A DNA stretch of 64,000 bases from Protonemura montana (GCA_947568835.1 OX387609.1:191001-255000), one strand, 5' to 3'; shown: positions 1-13,244, numbered from the stretch's first letter. A program made the numbers and translations. Notes: generated from the sequence alone by a model not told the origin.

Positions 1-3000
1 ATTGGCTTGGCTTGGCTAGGATTGGCTTGGCTAGGATTGGCTTGGCTTGGCTTGGCTTGGATTGGCTAGGATTGGCTTGGCTTGGCTTGGCTAGGATTGG
101 CTTGTCTTGGCTTGACTTGGCTTGGCTAGGCTTGGCTTGGCTTGGCTTGGCTTGGATTGGCTAGGCTTGGCTTGGCTTGGCTTGGCTTGGCTTGGCTTGG
201 CTTGGCTAGGATTGGCTTGGCTAGGATTGGATTGGCTTGGCTTAGCTTGGCTTGGCAAGGATTGGCTTGGCTTGGCTTGACTTGGCTTGACTTGGCTTGG
301 CTTGGCTTGGCTAGGATTGGCTTGGATTGGCTTGGCTAGGATTGGCTTGGCTAGGATTGGCTTGGCTAGGATTGGCTTGGCTAGGCTAGGATTGGCTTGG
401 CTTGGCTTGGAATGGCTTGGCTTGGCTAGGATTGGCTTGGCTTGGCTAGGATTGGCTTGGCTTGACTTGGCTTGGCTTGGCTAGGATTGGCTTGGCTTGG
501 CTAGGCTTGGCTTGACTTGGCTAGGATTGGCTTGGCTTGGCTTGGCTTGGCTAGGATTGGCTTGACTTGGCTAGGATTGGCTTGGCTTGGCTTGACTTGG
601 CTTGGCTTGGCTAGAATTGGCTTGACTTGGCTAGGATTGGCTTGGCTTGGCTAGGATTGGCTTGCCTAGGATTGGCTTGGCTTGGATTGGCTTGGCTTGC
701 CTAGGATTGGCTTGGCTTGGCTAGGATTGGCTTGGCTTGGCTTGGCTAGGATTGGCTAGGCTAGGATTGGCTAGGCTAGGATTGGCTTGGCTTGGCTTGG
801 CTTGGCTAGGATTGGCTAGGATTGGCTTGGCTTGGCTAGGCTTGGCTAGGCTTGGCTGGGCTTGGCTTGGCTTAGCTTGGCTAGGATTGGCTTGGATTGG
901 CTTGGCTTGGCTTGGCTTGGCTTGGCTTGGCTTGGATTGGCTTGGCATGACCTGGCTAGGATTGGCTTGGCTTGGCTTGGCTAGGATTGGCTTGGCTTGG
1001 CTAGGATTGGCTTGGCTTGGCTAGGATTGGCTAGGCTAGGATTGGCTTGGCTTGGCTTGGCTTGGATTGGCTTGGCTTGGCTAGGATTGGCTTGGCTTGG
1101 CTAGGCTTGGCTTGGATTGGCTTGGATTGACTTGGCTTGGCTTGGCTTGGCTAGGATTGGCTTGGCTTGGCTTGGCTTGGCTAGGATTGGCTAGGCTTGG
1201 CTTGGCTTGGCTTGGCTTGGCTAGGATTGGCTTGGCTTGGCTAGGATTGGCTTGCCTAGGATTGGCTTGGCTTGGATTGGCTTGGCTTGGCTAGGATTGG
1301 CTTGGCTTGGCTAGGCTTGGCTTGACTTGGCTAGGATTGGCTTGGCTTGGCTTGGCATGACCTGGATAGGATTGGCTTGGCTTGGCTAGGATTGGCTTGG
1401 CTAGGCTAGGATTGGCTTGGCTTGGCTTGGCTAGGCTTGGCTTGGATTGGCTTGGCTTGGCTTGGCTTGGCTTGGCTTGGCTAGGATTGGCTTGGCTTGG
1501 CTTGGCTTGGCTAGGATTGGCTTGGCTTGGCTTGGCTTGGCTAGGATTGGCTAGGATTGGCTTGGCTAGGATTGGCTTGGCTTGGCTAGGATTGGCTTGG
1601 CTAGGTTGGATTGGCTTGGCTTGGCTTGGAATGGCTTGGCTTGGCTAGGATTGGCTTGGCTAGGATTGGCTTGGCTAGGCTAGGATTGGCTTGGCTTGGC
1701 TTGGAATGGCTTGGCTTGGCTAGGATTGGCTAGGCTAGGATTGGCTTGGCTTGGCTTGGCTAGGATTGGCTTGGCTTGGCTAGGATTGGCTTGACTTGGC
1801 TAGGATTGGCTTGGCTTGACTTGGCTTGGCTTGGCTAGGATTGGCTTGGCTTGGCTAGGCTTGGCTTGACTTGGCTAGGATTGGCTTGGCTTGGCTTGGC
1901 TTGGCTAGGATTGGCTTGACTTGGCTAGGATTGGCTTGGCTTGGCTTGACTTGGCTTGGCTTGGCTAGAATTGGCTTGACTTGGCTAGGATTGGCTTGGC
2001 TTGGCTAGGATTGGCTTGCCTAGGATTGGCTTGGCTTGGATTGGCTTGGCTTGCCTAGGATTGGCTTGGCTTGGCTTGGCTAGGATTGGCTTGCCTAGGA
2101 TTGGCTTGGCTTGGCTAGGATTGGCTTGGCTTGGCTTGGCTAGGCTTGGCTAGGATTGGCTAGGATTGGCTTGGCTAGGATTGGCTTGGCTTGGCTAGGA
2201 TTGGCTTGGCTTGGCTAGGATTGGCTTGGCTTGGCTTGGCTAGGATTGGCTAGGCTAGGATTGGCTTGGCTTGGCTTGGCTAGGATTGGCTAGGATTGGC
2301 TTGGCTTGGCTAGGCTTGGCTGGGCTTGGCTTGGCTTAGCTTGGCTAGGATTGGCTTGGATTGGCTTGGCTTGACTTGGCTAGGATTGGCTTGGCTTGGC
2401 ATGACCTGGCTAGGATTGGCTTGGCTTGGCTTGGCTAGGATTGGCTTGGCTTGGCTTGGCTAGGATTGGCTAGGCTAGGATTGGCTTGGCTTGGCTTGGC
2501 TTGGCTAGGATTGGCTTGGCTTGGCTTGGCTAGGATTGGCTTGGCTTGGATTGGCTTGGCTTGGATTGGCTTGGCTTGGCTTGGCTTGGCTTGGCTAGGA
2601 TTGGCTTGGCTTGGCTAGGATTGGCTTGCCTAGGATTGGCTTGGCTTGGATTGGCTTGGCTTGGCTAGGATTGGCTTGGCTTGGCTTGGCTAGGCTTGGC
2701 TTGACTTGGCTAGGATTGGCTTGGCTTGGCTTGGCATGACCTGGCTAGGATTGGCTTGACTTGGCTTGGCTAGGCTTGGCTTGGCTAGGATTGGCTTGGC
2801 TAGGCTAGGATTGGCTTGGCTAGGATTGGCTTGGCTTGGCTTGGCTTGGCTAGGCTTGGCTTGGATTGGCTTGGCTTGGCTTGGCTTGGCTTGGCTTGGC
2901 TTGGCTTGGCTTGGCTAGGCTTAGCTAGGATTGGCTTGGATTGGCTAGGATTGGCTTGGCTTGGCTTGGCTAGGATTGGCTTGGCTTGGCTTGGCTTGGC

Positions 3001-6000
3001 TAGGATTGGCTAGGATTGGCTTGGCTTGGCTTGGCTAGGATTGGCTTGGCTTGACTTGGCTTGGCTTGACTTGGCTAGGATTGGCTTGGCTTGGCTATGC
3101 TTGGCTTGACTTGGCTAGGATTGGCTTGGCTAGGATTGGCTTGGCTTGGCTAGGATTGGCTTGGCTTGGCTTGGCATGACCTGGCTTGTCTTGGCTTGAC
3201 TTGGCTTGGCTAGGCTGGGCTTGGCTAGGATTGGCTTGGCTAGGCTAGGCTTGGCTTGGCTTGGCTTGGCTAGGCTTGGCTTGGATTGGCTTGGCTTGGC
3301 TTGGCTAGGCTTGGCTTGGCTTGGCTTGGCTTGGCTAGGATTGGCTTGACTTGGCTAGGATTGGCTTGGCTTGGCTAGGCTTGGCTTGGCTTGGCTTGGC
3401 TTGGCTTGGATTGGCTTGGCTTGGCTAGGATTGGCTTGGCTTGGCTTGGCTTGGCTTGGCTTGGCTAGGATTGGCTTGACTTGGCTAGGCTTGGCTAGGC
3501 TTGGCTTGGCTTGGCTAGGATTGGCTTGGCTAGGATTGGCTTGGCTTGGATTGGCTTGGCTTGGCTAGGATTGGCTTGGCTTGGCTTGGCTTGGCTTGGC
3601 TTGGCTTGGCTAGGATTGGCTTGGCTTGGCTAGGCTTGGCTTGGATTGGCTTGGCTTGGCTTGGCTAGGCTTGGCTTGACTTGGCTAGGATTGGCTTGGC
3701 TTGGCTTGGCTTGGCTTGGCTAGGCTTGGCTTGACTTGGCTAGGATTGACTTGGCTTGGCTTGGCTAGGATTGGCTTGGCTTGACTTGGCTTGACTTGGC
3801 TAGGATTGGCTTGGCTTGGCTAGGCTTGGCTTGGCTTGGCTTGGCTTGGCTAGGCTTGGCTAGGATTGGCTTGGCTTGGCTTGGCTTGGCTAGGATTGGC
3901 TAGGATTGGCTTGGCTTGGCTTGGCTAGCATTGGCTTGACTTGGCTAGGATTGGCTTGGCTTGACTTGGCTTGGCTTGGGTAGAATTGGCTTGACTTGGC
4001 TAGGATTGGCTTGGCTTGGCTAGGATTGGCTTGCCTAGGATTGGCTTGGCTTGGCTTGGCTTGGCTTGGCTAGGATTGGCTAGGATTGGCTTGGCTAGGA
4101 TTGGCTTGGCTTGGCTAGGATTGGCTTGGCTTGGCTTGGCTTGGCTAGGCTTGGCTAGGCTTGGCTTGGCTTGGCTAGGATTGGCTTGGCTTGGCTAGGA
4201 TTGGCTTGGCTTGGCTTGGCTTGGCTTGGCTAGGCTTGGCTAGGCTTGGCTTGGCTTGGCTAGGATTGGCTAGGATTGGCTTGGCTTGGCTTGGCTTGGG
4301 TAGAATTGGCTTGACTTGGCTAGGATTGGCTTGGCTTGGCTAGGATTGGCTTGCCTAGGATTGGCTTGGCTTGGCTTGGCTTGGCTTGGCTAGGATTGGC
4401 TAGGATTGGCTAGGATTGGCTTGGCTTGGCTAGGATTGGCTTGGCTTGGCTTGGCTTGGCTAGGCTTGGCTAGGCTTGGCTTGGCTTGGCTAGGATTGGC
4501 TTGGCTTGGCTTGGCTTGGCTAGGCTTGGCTTGGATTGGCTTGGCTTGGCTTGGCTTGGCTTGGCTTGGCTTGGCTTGGCTTGGCTAGGCTTAGCTAGGA
4601 TTGGCTTGGATTGGCTAGGATTGGCTTGGCTTGGCTTGGCTAGGATTGGCTTGGCTTGGCTTGGCTTGGCTAGGATTGGCTAGGATTGGCTTGGCTTGGC
4701 TTGGCTTGGCTAGGATTGGCTTGGCTTGACTTGGCTTGGCTTGACTTGGCTAGGATTGGCTTGGCTTGGCTATGCTTGGCTTGACTTGGCTAGGATTGGC
4801 TTGGCTAGGATTGGCTTGGCTTGGCTAGGATTGGCTTGGCTTGGCTTGGCATGACCTGGCTTGTCTTGGCTTGACTTGGCTTGGCTAGGCTGGGCTTGGC
4901 TAGGATTGGCTTGGCTAGGCTAGGCTTGGCTTGGCTTGGCTTGGCTAGGCTTGGCTTGGATTGGCTTGGCTTGGCTTGGCTAGGCTTGGCTTGGCTTGGC
5001 TTGGCTTGGCTAGGATTGGCTTGACTTGGCTAGGATTGGCTTGGCTTGGCTAGGCTTGGCTTGGCTTGGCTTGGCTTGGCTTGGATTGGCTTGGCTTGGC
5101 TAGGATTGGCTTGGCTTGGCTTGGCTTGGCTTGGCTTGGCTAGGATTGGCTTGACTTGGCTAGGCTTGGCTAGGCTTGGCTTGGCTTGGCTAGGATTGGC
5201 TTGGCTAGGATTGGCTTGGCTTGGATTGGCTTGGCTTGGCTAGGATTGGCTTGGCTTGGCTTGGCTTGGCTTGGCTTGGCTTGGCTAGGATTGGCTTGGC
5301 TTGGCTAGGCTTGGCTTGGATTGGCTTGGCTTGGCTTGGCTAGGCTTGGCTTGACTTGGCTAGGATTGGCTTGGCTTGGCTTGGCTTGGCTTGGCTAGGC
5401 TTGGCTTGACTTGGCTAGGATTGACTTGGCTTGGCTTGGCTAGGATTGGCTTGGCTTGACTTGGCTTGACTTGGCTAGGATTGGCTTGGCTTGGCTAGGC
5501 TTGGCTTGGCTTGGCTTGGCTTGGCTAGGCTTGGCTAGGATTGGCATGGCTTGGCTTGGCTTGGCTAGGATTGGCTAGGATTGGCTTGGCTTGGCTTGGC
5601 TAGCATTGGCTTGACTTGGCTAGGATTGGCTTGGCTTGACTTGGCTTGGCTTGGGTAGAATTGGCTTGACTTGGCTAGGATTGGCTTGGCTTGGCTAGGA
5701 TTGGCTTGCCTAGGATTGGCTTGGCTTGGCTTGGCTTGGCTTGGCTAGGATTGGCTAGGATTGGCTTGGCTAGGATTGGCTTGGCTTGGCTAGGATTGGC
5801 TTGGCTTGGCTTGGCTTGGCTAGGCTTGGCTAGGCTTGGCTTGGCTTGGCTAGGATTGGCTTGGCTTGGCTAGGATTGGCTTGGCTTGGCTTGGCTTGGC
5901 TTGGCTAGGCTTGGCTAGGCTTGGCTTGGCTTGGCTAGGATTGGCTAGGATTGGCTTGGCTTGGCTTGGCTTGGCTTGGGTAGAATTGGCTTGACTTGGC

Positions 6001-6828
6001 TAGGATTGGCTTGGCTTGGCTAGGATTGGCTTGCCTAGGATTGGCTTGGCTTGGCTTGGCTTGGCTTGGCTAGGATTGGCTAGGATTGGCTAGGATTGGC
6101 TTGGCTTGGCTAGGATTGGCTTGGCTTGGCTTGGCTTGGCTAGGCTTGGCTAGGCTTGGCTTGGCTTGGCTAGGATTGGCTTGGCTTGGCTAGGATTGGC
6201 TTGGCTTGGCTTGGCTTGGCTTGGCTAGGCTTGGCTAGGCTTGGCTTGGCTTGGCTAGGATTGGCTAGGATTGGCTTGGCTTGGCTTGGCTTGGCTTGGC
6301 TTGACTTGGCTAGGATTGGCTTGGCTTGGCATGACCTGGCTAGGATTGGCTTGGCTTGGCTTGGCTAGGATTGGCTTGGCTAGGATTGGCTTGGCTTGGC
6401 TAGGATTGGCTTGGCTTGGCTTGGCTTGGCTAGGATTGGCTTGGCTTGGCTTGGCTTGGCTTGGCTTGGCTAGGCTTGGCTAGGATTGGCTAGGATTGGC
6501 TTGGCTTGGCTTGGCTTGGCTAGGATTGGCTAGGATTGGCTTGGCTTGGCTAGGCTTGGCTTGGCTAGGATTGGATTGGCTTGGCTTGGCTAGGATTGGC
6601 TTGGCTTGGCTTGGCTTGGCTTGGCTAGGATTGGCTTGGCTTGGCTAGGATTGGCTTGGCTTGGCTTGGATTGGCTAGGCTTGGCTAGGATTGGCTTGGC
6701 TTGGCTAGGCTTGGCTAGGATTGGCTTGGCTTGGCTTGGCTTGGCTTGGCTTGGCTTGGCTAGGCTAGGATTGGCTTGGCTTGGCTAGGATTGGCTAGGA
6801 TTGGCTAGGATTGGCTTGGATTGGCTTA
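1..6828. repeat. Pentanucleotide satellite, TTGGC/TAGGA/TTGGA/TAGGC/TTGAC family
   Basis: An almost uninterrupted array of 5-bp units runs from the left edge to about 6,828. TTGGC and TAGGA dominate; TTGGA, TAGGC, TTGAC and rare TTGCC and ATGAC units are mixed in. Phase is nearly constant, with few single-base slips (for example near 1,607). It ends 8 bp before the splice donor of the FBXL4 exon at 6,836-7,002, so it occupies the following intron of that minus-strand gene. Long open frames through it only reflect the lack of stop codons in the pentamers. The array continues beyond the window. Confidence 0.97.
2816..6160. repeat. Higher-order repeat (~1,675 bp) inside the pentamer satellite
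   Basis: The order of pentamer variants repeats. Blocks at about 2,816, 3,371 and 4,016 recur with the same order of variants at about 4,486, 5,046 and 5,691, a shift of 1,670-1,675 bp (335 pentamers, one 5-bp indel). Two adjacent higher-order copies are therefore present, followed by a partial third resemblance near 5,990-6,250. This is the pattern left by unequal exchange or segmental duplication within a satellite rather than by simple slippage. Confidence 0.8.
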
Positions 6829-6835
6829 CACTTAC

Positions 6836-7002
6836 CCCTACCATTGATACCTGTCAAGTCCAGCTGTTGTAGGGAGGATGCACTTTGGACCAACTGCAGG
6901 AGGTCTGCATCATTAGTTCCACGACAAGCAGCCAGGCCCAGCTTCTTCAGCGAAGAACAAGATTCCACCAACGGAAGAAGATCTCCAACTTCATCTGCCA
7001 GA
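6836..7002 (-). CDS. FBXL4: FBXL4-like gene, leucine-rich-repeat exon
   Basis: This is a minus-strand exon bounded by a good acceptor (pyrimidine tract and ag at 7,003-7,004) and a GGG|gtaagt donor at 6,835. It encodes leucine-rich-repeat sequence with the segments LVESCSSLKKLGLAACRGTN and SASSLQQLDLTGING. This matches the late LRRs of FBXL4, the mitochondrial F-box/LRR protein that acts in an SCF ubiquitin ligase restraining mitophagy, around its 'LQQLDILGT' stretch. The other FBXL4 exons recognised here lie at 13.7-14.6 kb on the same strand. I could not find the F-box and middle LRR exons between 7.0 and 13.7 kb, so the gene may be broken or those exons may be too diverged or split to see. 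The next intron starts at once with the pentamer satellite. Confidence 0.72.
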
Positions 7003-7504
7003 CTGGAAAACAAATACAACTGTTACTGTCAAACCCAAACATTTCTGAGAGGCTTTATATTATGGTTTTTAGACTCATGTCTATTTAATTTAACCTTAGC
7101 ACAAGTTTTTAGAAAAACTATTTGAACTGGGTTTTGAATGCTAAGTAGAGGGCTACTAAATTTCCCGACGTTTCGCAACATATACTTGTTACTTGATTAA
7201 AAGATTAAACTTGGATGTGTTGTACCCTGGCGGTTTTTTTTACTTCTTCACTTTCCTAGGCGGTTTTTCTAAAGGCTTCATATTGCTACTAGACGCATTT
7301 ATAAAAAGCATTTTTTCATCTTTTAGAACGAGTAGCAAGTCTTAAAGATCAGGAGTTAACATTATGTGCTTTTCTGATTTTCAGATGTAATTGAGATAAA
7401 ACCTTTTTTTATCTCATAACTGGCCCAAACTTTATCACAAAACTTTCAGATAAACTTTATCAGTTCTTTGGCAAAATGCAACTGTAATTTTTTGATAATC
7501 TTCA

Positions 7505-7965
7505 CAGTTAAAGCTAACAACAGAAAGAAGATAGTATATATAGATATAGTAGTGCTGCTATAGCTGAATTCAGCAATGATCAGCAATAACAATACAGCTA
7601 TGATATGTCAAATACTTGACAGTTAAAGCTAACAACAGAAAGAAGATAGTATATATAGATTAAGTAGCGCTGCTATAGCTGAATTCAGCAATGATCAGCA
7701 ATAACAATACAGCAATGATATGTCAAATACTTGACAGTTAAAGCTAACAACAGAAAGAAGATAGTATATATAGATATAGTAGTGCTGCTATAGCTGAATT
7801 CAGCAATGATCAGTAATAACAATACAGCTATGATATGTCAAATACTTGACAGTTAAAGCTAACAACAGAAAGAAGATAGTATATATAGATATAGTAGCGC
7901 TGCTATAGCTGAATTCAGCAATGATCAGCAATAACAATACAGCAATGATATGTCAAACTTGCATT
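7505..7965. repeat. 115-bp tandem repeat, about 4 units
   Basis: The motif CAGTTAAAGCTAACAACAG recurs at 7,505, 7,620, 7,735 and about 7,850, giving a period of 115 bp. Each unit is AT-rich, contains a tatatagat stretch and a GAATTCAGCAATGATCAGC stretch, and differs by only a few substitutions. It lies in the presumed FBXL4 intron. Confidence 0.93.
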
Positions 7966-10943
7966 ACCCGCTGCCTATCGGCCGCTTAAGATTTTGAGGG
8001 ACTGGGCATTTTGGTTTAAATGTAAAGCCTACCATGCAATACCATACTTTACCCCCATTTATTTTATTTGAAATTTGCCGCTTATGTCACTTAGGGTCAC
8101 TGCATTGTGGAAACTCTGTGAATTCCAAAGTGACCACGATGACAATTTCAAAAACAAACGATGTTGGCTGTCAAAAGATTTCCGTGTATGATTTCTTGAA
8201 ATATTTCTTAGAGAGTGAAACTTGTGAAATACCTTTTACATCTCCACCAGATCTTACTAATAACATGTTTAAAGAACGGATAAGCACTTAGAATTGACAA
8301 AATGTAATTTAAGTTGTTTGACATTGATTGAGAACTGTCAAAATCTTTCCTTGCCACCAAGTTTTAAATAAAATTTATTATGAAAATCCCAATAAATCAT
8401 CGTATAAATGTCGCATAGGGTCGTGCTCTGAAGTCATGTAAAATATAAAATTATTCCCAGCAATGTTTGACCGGTTTCTTAAAAGTATTTGACATTCTAA
8501 TCCCGTTTGACGTTTGAATATCCTGAATGCACTGCCACAAAGATAAGTTCAAGAATTCGTTCACCTTGCTGTGGTTAAAAAACCAAACAAATTAATGCAT
8601 CTGTCAAACTTTTTGCAAATTAATTAATATTTCACGTAAAACGAACTTAAATAACAGCGTTTGGGCTCAATTTCTTCAACAACTTCCATGGGAATGCATG
8701 AAGAGTATTACCGAGATGCTGCAGGTCATTTAAGGCCAGTTTTGAATTAAATAACAATCGAGCTGTCAGACATGGCTTTAAATCGCATCGCCAGCCACGA
8801 TGCAAACACAATTATCAATATTTCACCAAAAAAACGCTTTCAAATCACCCTCAAAGTGTCACAATAGGAAAAAGATACTTCACCAGAAGAACATGCATTG
8901 CATGACATCACGGTATGAGTTGGTGACAGAGAACGGAGGAGGCCGAGCTTGAGAAGAAGTCACTGATCCTTGTTCTCTGTTTCATGAATGAATCCAACAG
9001 CGACCTGTAAATAAATCAATCAATAAAGAAGATGATTAATTAAGATCTATTAGGCCCCTGACTAGGCCAGTGTGTGATCCTTCAAGGGCAGGTCAAAGAT
9101 AGGGTTGTGACAATATCACAAAGTATTCAAAATGCAGCTCAGAAAAATACATTTCTAAATTTCTCATGGCAAAATTAGTTGAGTATAGTTTGTAAAAGAT
9201 ACAGTCTGTCGTGTAGCCACTAGATCGTGGCCCACTAATGCGGTCAGGTGGTGAATAATTAGAGTGTATGGGACAAAATGGTCATCACAGACATGGAACA
9301 TCTGAGCTGACAAGATTGTCGGGTCGCTGCCACCAGCCCTGCCTAACAGAGGCCTAACAGAGGCCTAACAGGGGCTTAACAGGGGCTTATTGCCATTATG
9401 GAAATTCGGTACGCGCTCTTCAGAAAGTGTGAATTCGCCAAAGCGTGAGCCTTGGTTTCCTGAGTGCAATGGAAATTGAAATCGGCAAGATTGACTGAAT
9501 GAATGAACAAGAGACACAAATTTAGGATTGAAATGATGATTTGAATTTAATTATAGAAACAATATGATCTAGACGGTACTACTTACAATTCTCTAGTGGA
9601 TAACCACACACATTGCTCTTTAATATTGGTAACAAAATAATATCTAGTAAAGACGAAGAAAATAGAAAGAACTGGAAGATTGAACTTGAATTACTAACGT
9701 AATTTACACTTGAACTTTACAATGAAGCTAAAAGAAGTGACCGCTCACTTGCTAGAGGAACAGAGGGATGGTACAGAGGGAAGTTGCAAGTGCTGAAGGT
9801 CAGTGGAGGTGGTTTGACGCATACTGTAGGAATGTGAGGCTGGTATATTGAAGAAGGGTTGGGTTTGCTGACCAACGGTAAATGTGGGTTAAAAGCGTAG
9901 AAATGAGGAGACAGTGATGCTATGAGAAAGGAATTGAAATCAGAAATAGAATATGTACATTGGTTTGCTAGCTTGGCTCGACTGGCATGACACAGTCCAA
10001 ACACACTCATTCCGAGATATTCAAAGCAATTTCAGCAAATGTTAGAACATTTTGACAAACATGATCATTTAGGCACAAAAACAACTACATCCAAATAAGA
10101 CGTCACGGCACAAGTCTCCCGACCCATATCGACTCAAAATTGAACAAGGAATCCAAATATACCAACAAAAAAGCAATCCGACCAGGATTATCCGTGCGGC
10201 GGTATGGATATATCATGAATATGAATATCAATATCGGTATGAATATCATGGTGAAATCAGCATGTGAAACAAGTTTCGTGCATTGAATCAAGTAGAACAT
10301 AACCACAAAATGCGCAGAAGAAGTACGTACCTTTGTTTCTTCTCTCGTGTCCTGGTAGAATTATTTTTCGTCCTCTTTCTACTTCCAACACTACATTTCC
10401 CCACATTTACACCTTCTAGATCCTCTCAAGCCATTAATTAGACAAATAAACGTCTTACCTATCGAATAAACACACGATAAAATGCCAACGTGCCGTCAAC
10501 AGGTTGCACTACTTTGCATAAGAAATGCAGCAGGAATATCGGTCAGGGCGATAAATCCAGACGAAAAATGGAGCATATTTGAATAGTACACAATTTTACA
10601 TACGCATTGCAGCATAATTCTTGGTCAGAGGCAATGGATCCAGCAGGGTAGGAATATAGTACCGCCAATTAGAAGCTACGTTTGAACAGAGGTTTGAACT
10701 TACTGACGCTTGCCTTGGAAGTGAAATCAGCTGTTTTGTTGCTTCATTGCCCGTGAACTCGTGTGGATTTCACACCACAAGAGGTGCTAATTTATCAAAA
10801 CTGGGGATGTTAATAAAGTTTAAATCAGTGTCGTATTGTAAAAAAGTCTATGCAAGATATTTTAAATATCAGCTTTTTAATTTATTTTATCTTTTATGCC
10901 ATACAGATAAAATTGCAAATTAAAAATCAACACAGCTGCCTTT
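7966..10943. other. Stretch without recognisable genes (FBXL4 intron or gap)
   Basis: About 3 kb of AT-rich unique-looking DNA. I see only short open frames with no recognisable domain, a small direct repeat of AACAGAGGCCT / AACAGGGGCTT near 9,350-9,390, and no RNA gene. Missing FBXL4 exons should lie here or in the next 2.7 kb, but none was evident by eye. Confidence 0.5.
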
Positions 10944-11483
10944 TTGATGATTTTTTCTCTAACCATACAAACATTTTTGGGGAAACTTGATTTTCAAAGC
11001 CATAATACCGACTCAACCAGCTTCTTCTCAACAAGCTATGATGAAGTCAACACCCTAATATCATGTACCAAGAAAGTTTTTTCTAAAGCTCCATCGAGGA
11101 TAAATACTTATCGAAATTTGCTACCTGGAGTTCCGCTGCCACCTGAACCTATCATCACTCGTTGGGGATCGTGGATTGAGGCAGCTATATTCTATTGTGA
11201 CCACTTTGAGGAGGTCAAATCAGTGATAGTGTCGTTTGATCCAGAAGAGGCGGCAAGCATAAAAACCCTTCAGAAATTATTCACATCCAAATCAATAGTT
11301 AGCGATCTGATATATATTAAATCCAATTTTGGTACCATTCCTGGAAAAATAAAATTGCTAGAGACGATTTGAGAACCTTTGACGACATCGCTTCAGATAA
11401 TACAAGATCTCCACTCGGAACTGTCTAAAGCTCCCGGTGGCGGTGCCAAAGTAGCACTTAACAAACTGGACTATGTACTGTAA
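10944..11483 (+). pseudogene. hAT-type transposase fragment (CGGBP1/ZBED-like lineage)
   Basis: An open frame of about 142 codons contains the segment VPLPPEPIITRWGSWIEAA followed by a conserved acidic/aliphatic region. This is typical of the C-terminal half of hAT-like proteins of the lineage that includes vertebrate CGGBP1, common in arthropod genomes. The frame stops at 11,370-11,372. The family-like sequence (a 'SELSKAPGGGAKVALNKLD' stretch) continues in another frame to about 11,483, so the copy is frameshifted. N-terminal BED zinc finger and catalytic core are not present upstream. It is therefore a decayed fragment; no terminal repeats were identified. Function is inferred from motif resemblance only. 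Confidence 0.6.
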
Positions 11484-12339
11484 GGTGAGACCCTGTAAAT
11501 ACCTCTAAACGTCTCGATGCTCGCAAGTGTATGCCGACGCACGCAATGTCGTCCTACGAAAGGGTAGGGTGCGGGGTACAAAGTTTGCCTAATATAAAAC
11601 ACTCTTAAGAAATAACAATTTACTCTCAATGCACGACATCTCTGATAGGTACATGAAAGGTAATATGAAAATAATCCTAATTACAAACTAACAATTTACT
11701 ATAAGAGTGATAAGATAAAAAATCCCTTAGTCCCTAGCTAGCTGTCATTGGCCAGAATAAAATTATGAAGATTACTTGAATTTGATCGCCGAGGTAGCCG
11801 TGTTTCTCCGTCGATCAGGCGACGACGTTCGCGTTGACTCGTCGAACAGGCGTCGTGTGACTAATGAGGATCGCGACTCAGGCGTCGTGGCTCGGGTTCG
11901 CGTCGCAACTCCGGGCGCAATCAAACAGGCGGCGTGGATCGAGGCCGCGTCGCAACTCGGGCGACGTCGTGGTATCAGGCGACGTCGTGGCTCAGGATTC
12001 GTAGCTCGAGACAGCGTCGCCACTCCAGGCGTCGTACCTCCGCTGACTTGGTGTACTGGTCCCGGTGTACTCTCTCGTCTCCTCTGATCAGCCTTCTCAC
12101 GTTCCCGGTCTCGGGCCTTCTCCCGTTCCTCCCTTGTTCTTCTGCTGGCGTTCCTCACGCTCCCTCTCCAGATTACACCTCGTGACTTCCTCGGCCAATC
12201 ATTTACTCGAATTTATTCTATTGTACATTTTAAGAACTATAACTAATTGGGAGAGGCACTTTGGAAAGGATCATGGGGACTGGACCTCACTGCGAACATC
12301 GACACATTCCTGCGAAGCATGTGGCTAACCAGTCGCCTT
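11484..12339. other. GC-rich intergenic/intronic stretch with CGTCG-rich imperfect repeats
   Basis: Within about 11,790-12,060 the sequence is unusually rich in GGCGTCGTGG, GGCGACGTCG and CTCGGG words arranged irregularly. It has open frames on both strands with Arg/Ser-rich low-complexity products. I see no recognisable domain, and the two-strand openness suggests base composition rather than coding. Confidence 0.45.
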
Positions 12340-12439
12340 TCAACCGATGCCAGAACACTTGTCACCCTTACAAAACTATCGGATATTAAACAGACGCGCG
12401 TGCCTCGAAGATTGTATGCATTATGTGCATCGCGGAAAC

Positions 12440-12868
12440 CGATGCCAGAATACTTGTCACCCTTATTGATGCCTAACAGATATATTATACAGATGGCTCG
12501 ACGCACATGGCTCGAAGATTGTATGCATTATGTGCATCGCGCAAACCGATGCCAGAATACTTGTCACCCTTATTGATGCCTAACAGATATATTATACAGA
12601 TGGCTCGACGCACATGGCTCGAAGATTGTATGCATTATGTGCATCGCGCAAACCGATGCCAGAATACTTGTCACCCTTATTGATGCCTAACAGATATATT
12701 ATACAGATGGCTCGACGCACATGGCTAGAAGATTGTATGCATTATGTGCATCGCACAAACCGATGCCAGAATACTTGTCACCCTTATTGATGCCTAACAG
12801 ATATATTATACAGATGGCTCGACGCACATAGCTAGAAGATTGTATGCATTATGTGCACCTCACAATTC
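12440..12868. repeat. 107-bp tandem repeat, 4 units
   Basis: CGATGCCAGAATACTTGTCA starts at 12,440, 12,547, 12,654 and 12,761, an exact 107-bp spacing. A diverged partial unit precedes it at about 12,343. Each unit carries the palindrome-like ATGCATTATGTGCAT. The open frames through it are by-products of the repeat. Confidence 0.95.
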
Positions 12869-13244
12869 GTCCCCATCCCACTTGAGTGAAGCCCAGCTAC
12901 GCGAAAAAAAACTAAAAAATACAACAGGCTTCTGGCCCAATCAAAACCCTCGCGAAACGCCGAGACCACGTACTCCATAGACCTCGCGGCTTCTCCCATG
13001 CCTGCACCCGAGAGCAAAAGTTCCGCACGCCACTCCACTGGCTGACGCAATTCATTGGCAAGAGGTAGTAAATGAAAATCGCTAACCGCGACTTGCGAGT
13101 GCGCATCCCGCGTCTCAATTTACATCCATACAACAACACTTATCAGATTTTAATGCACGACTCCTATGCTATCGACATAATAATAAAACCTTACGAGAAC
13201 TTGCTTAACCTAGTAATTTCTTTAGTAAATGAAGCTAAATTGGA

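Noticed and set aside
142..6788. Trp-Leu-Gly-Leu-Ala repeat open frames
   Set aside because: By-product of TTGGC pentamers; many overlapping frames of equal quality, no unique sequence.
1..6828. True chromosome end (telomere)
   Set aside because: Units are TTGGC/TAGGA rather than TTAGG, and the array is inside an intron of FBXL4; no evidence for a terminus.
9717..10010. 97-codon minus-strand open frame as a gene
   Set aside because: No recognisable domain, no splice context, Pro/Ser/Leu composition like random AT/GC-mixed sequence.
11772..12158. Arg-rich open frame of 128 codons
   Set aside because: Open on both strands in a CGTCG-rich low-complexity stretch; likely compositional.
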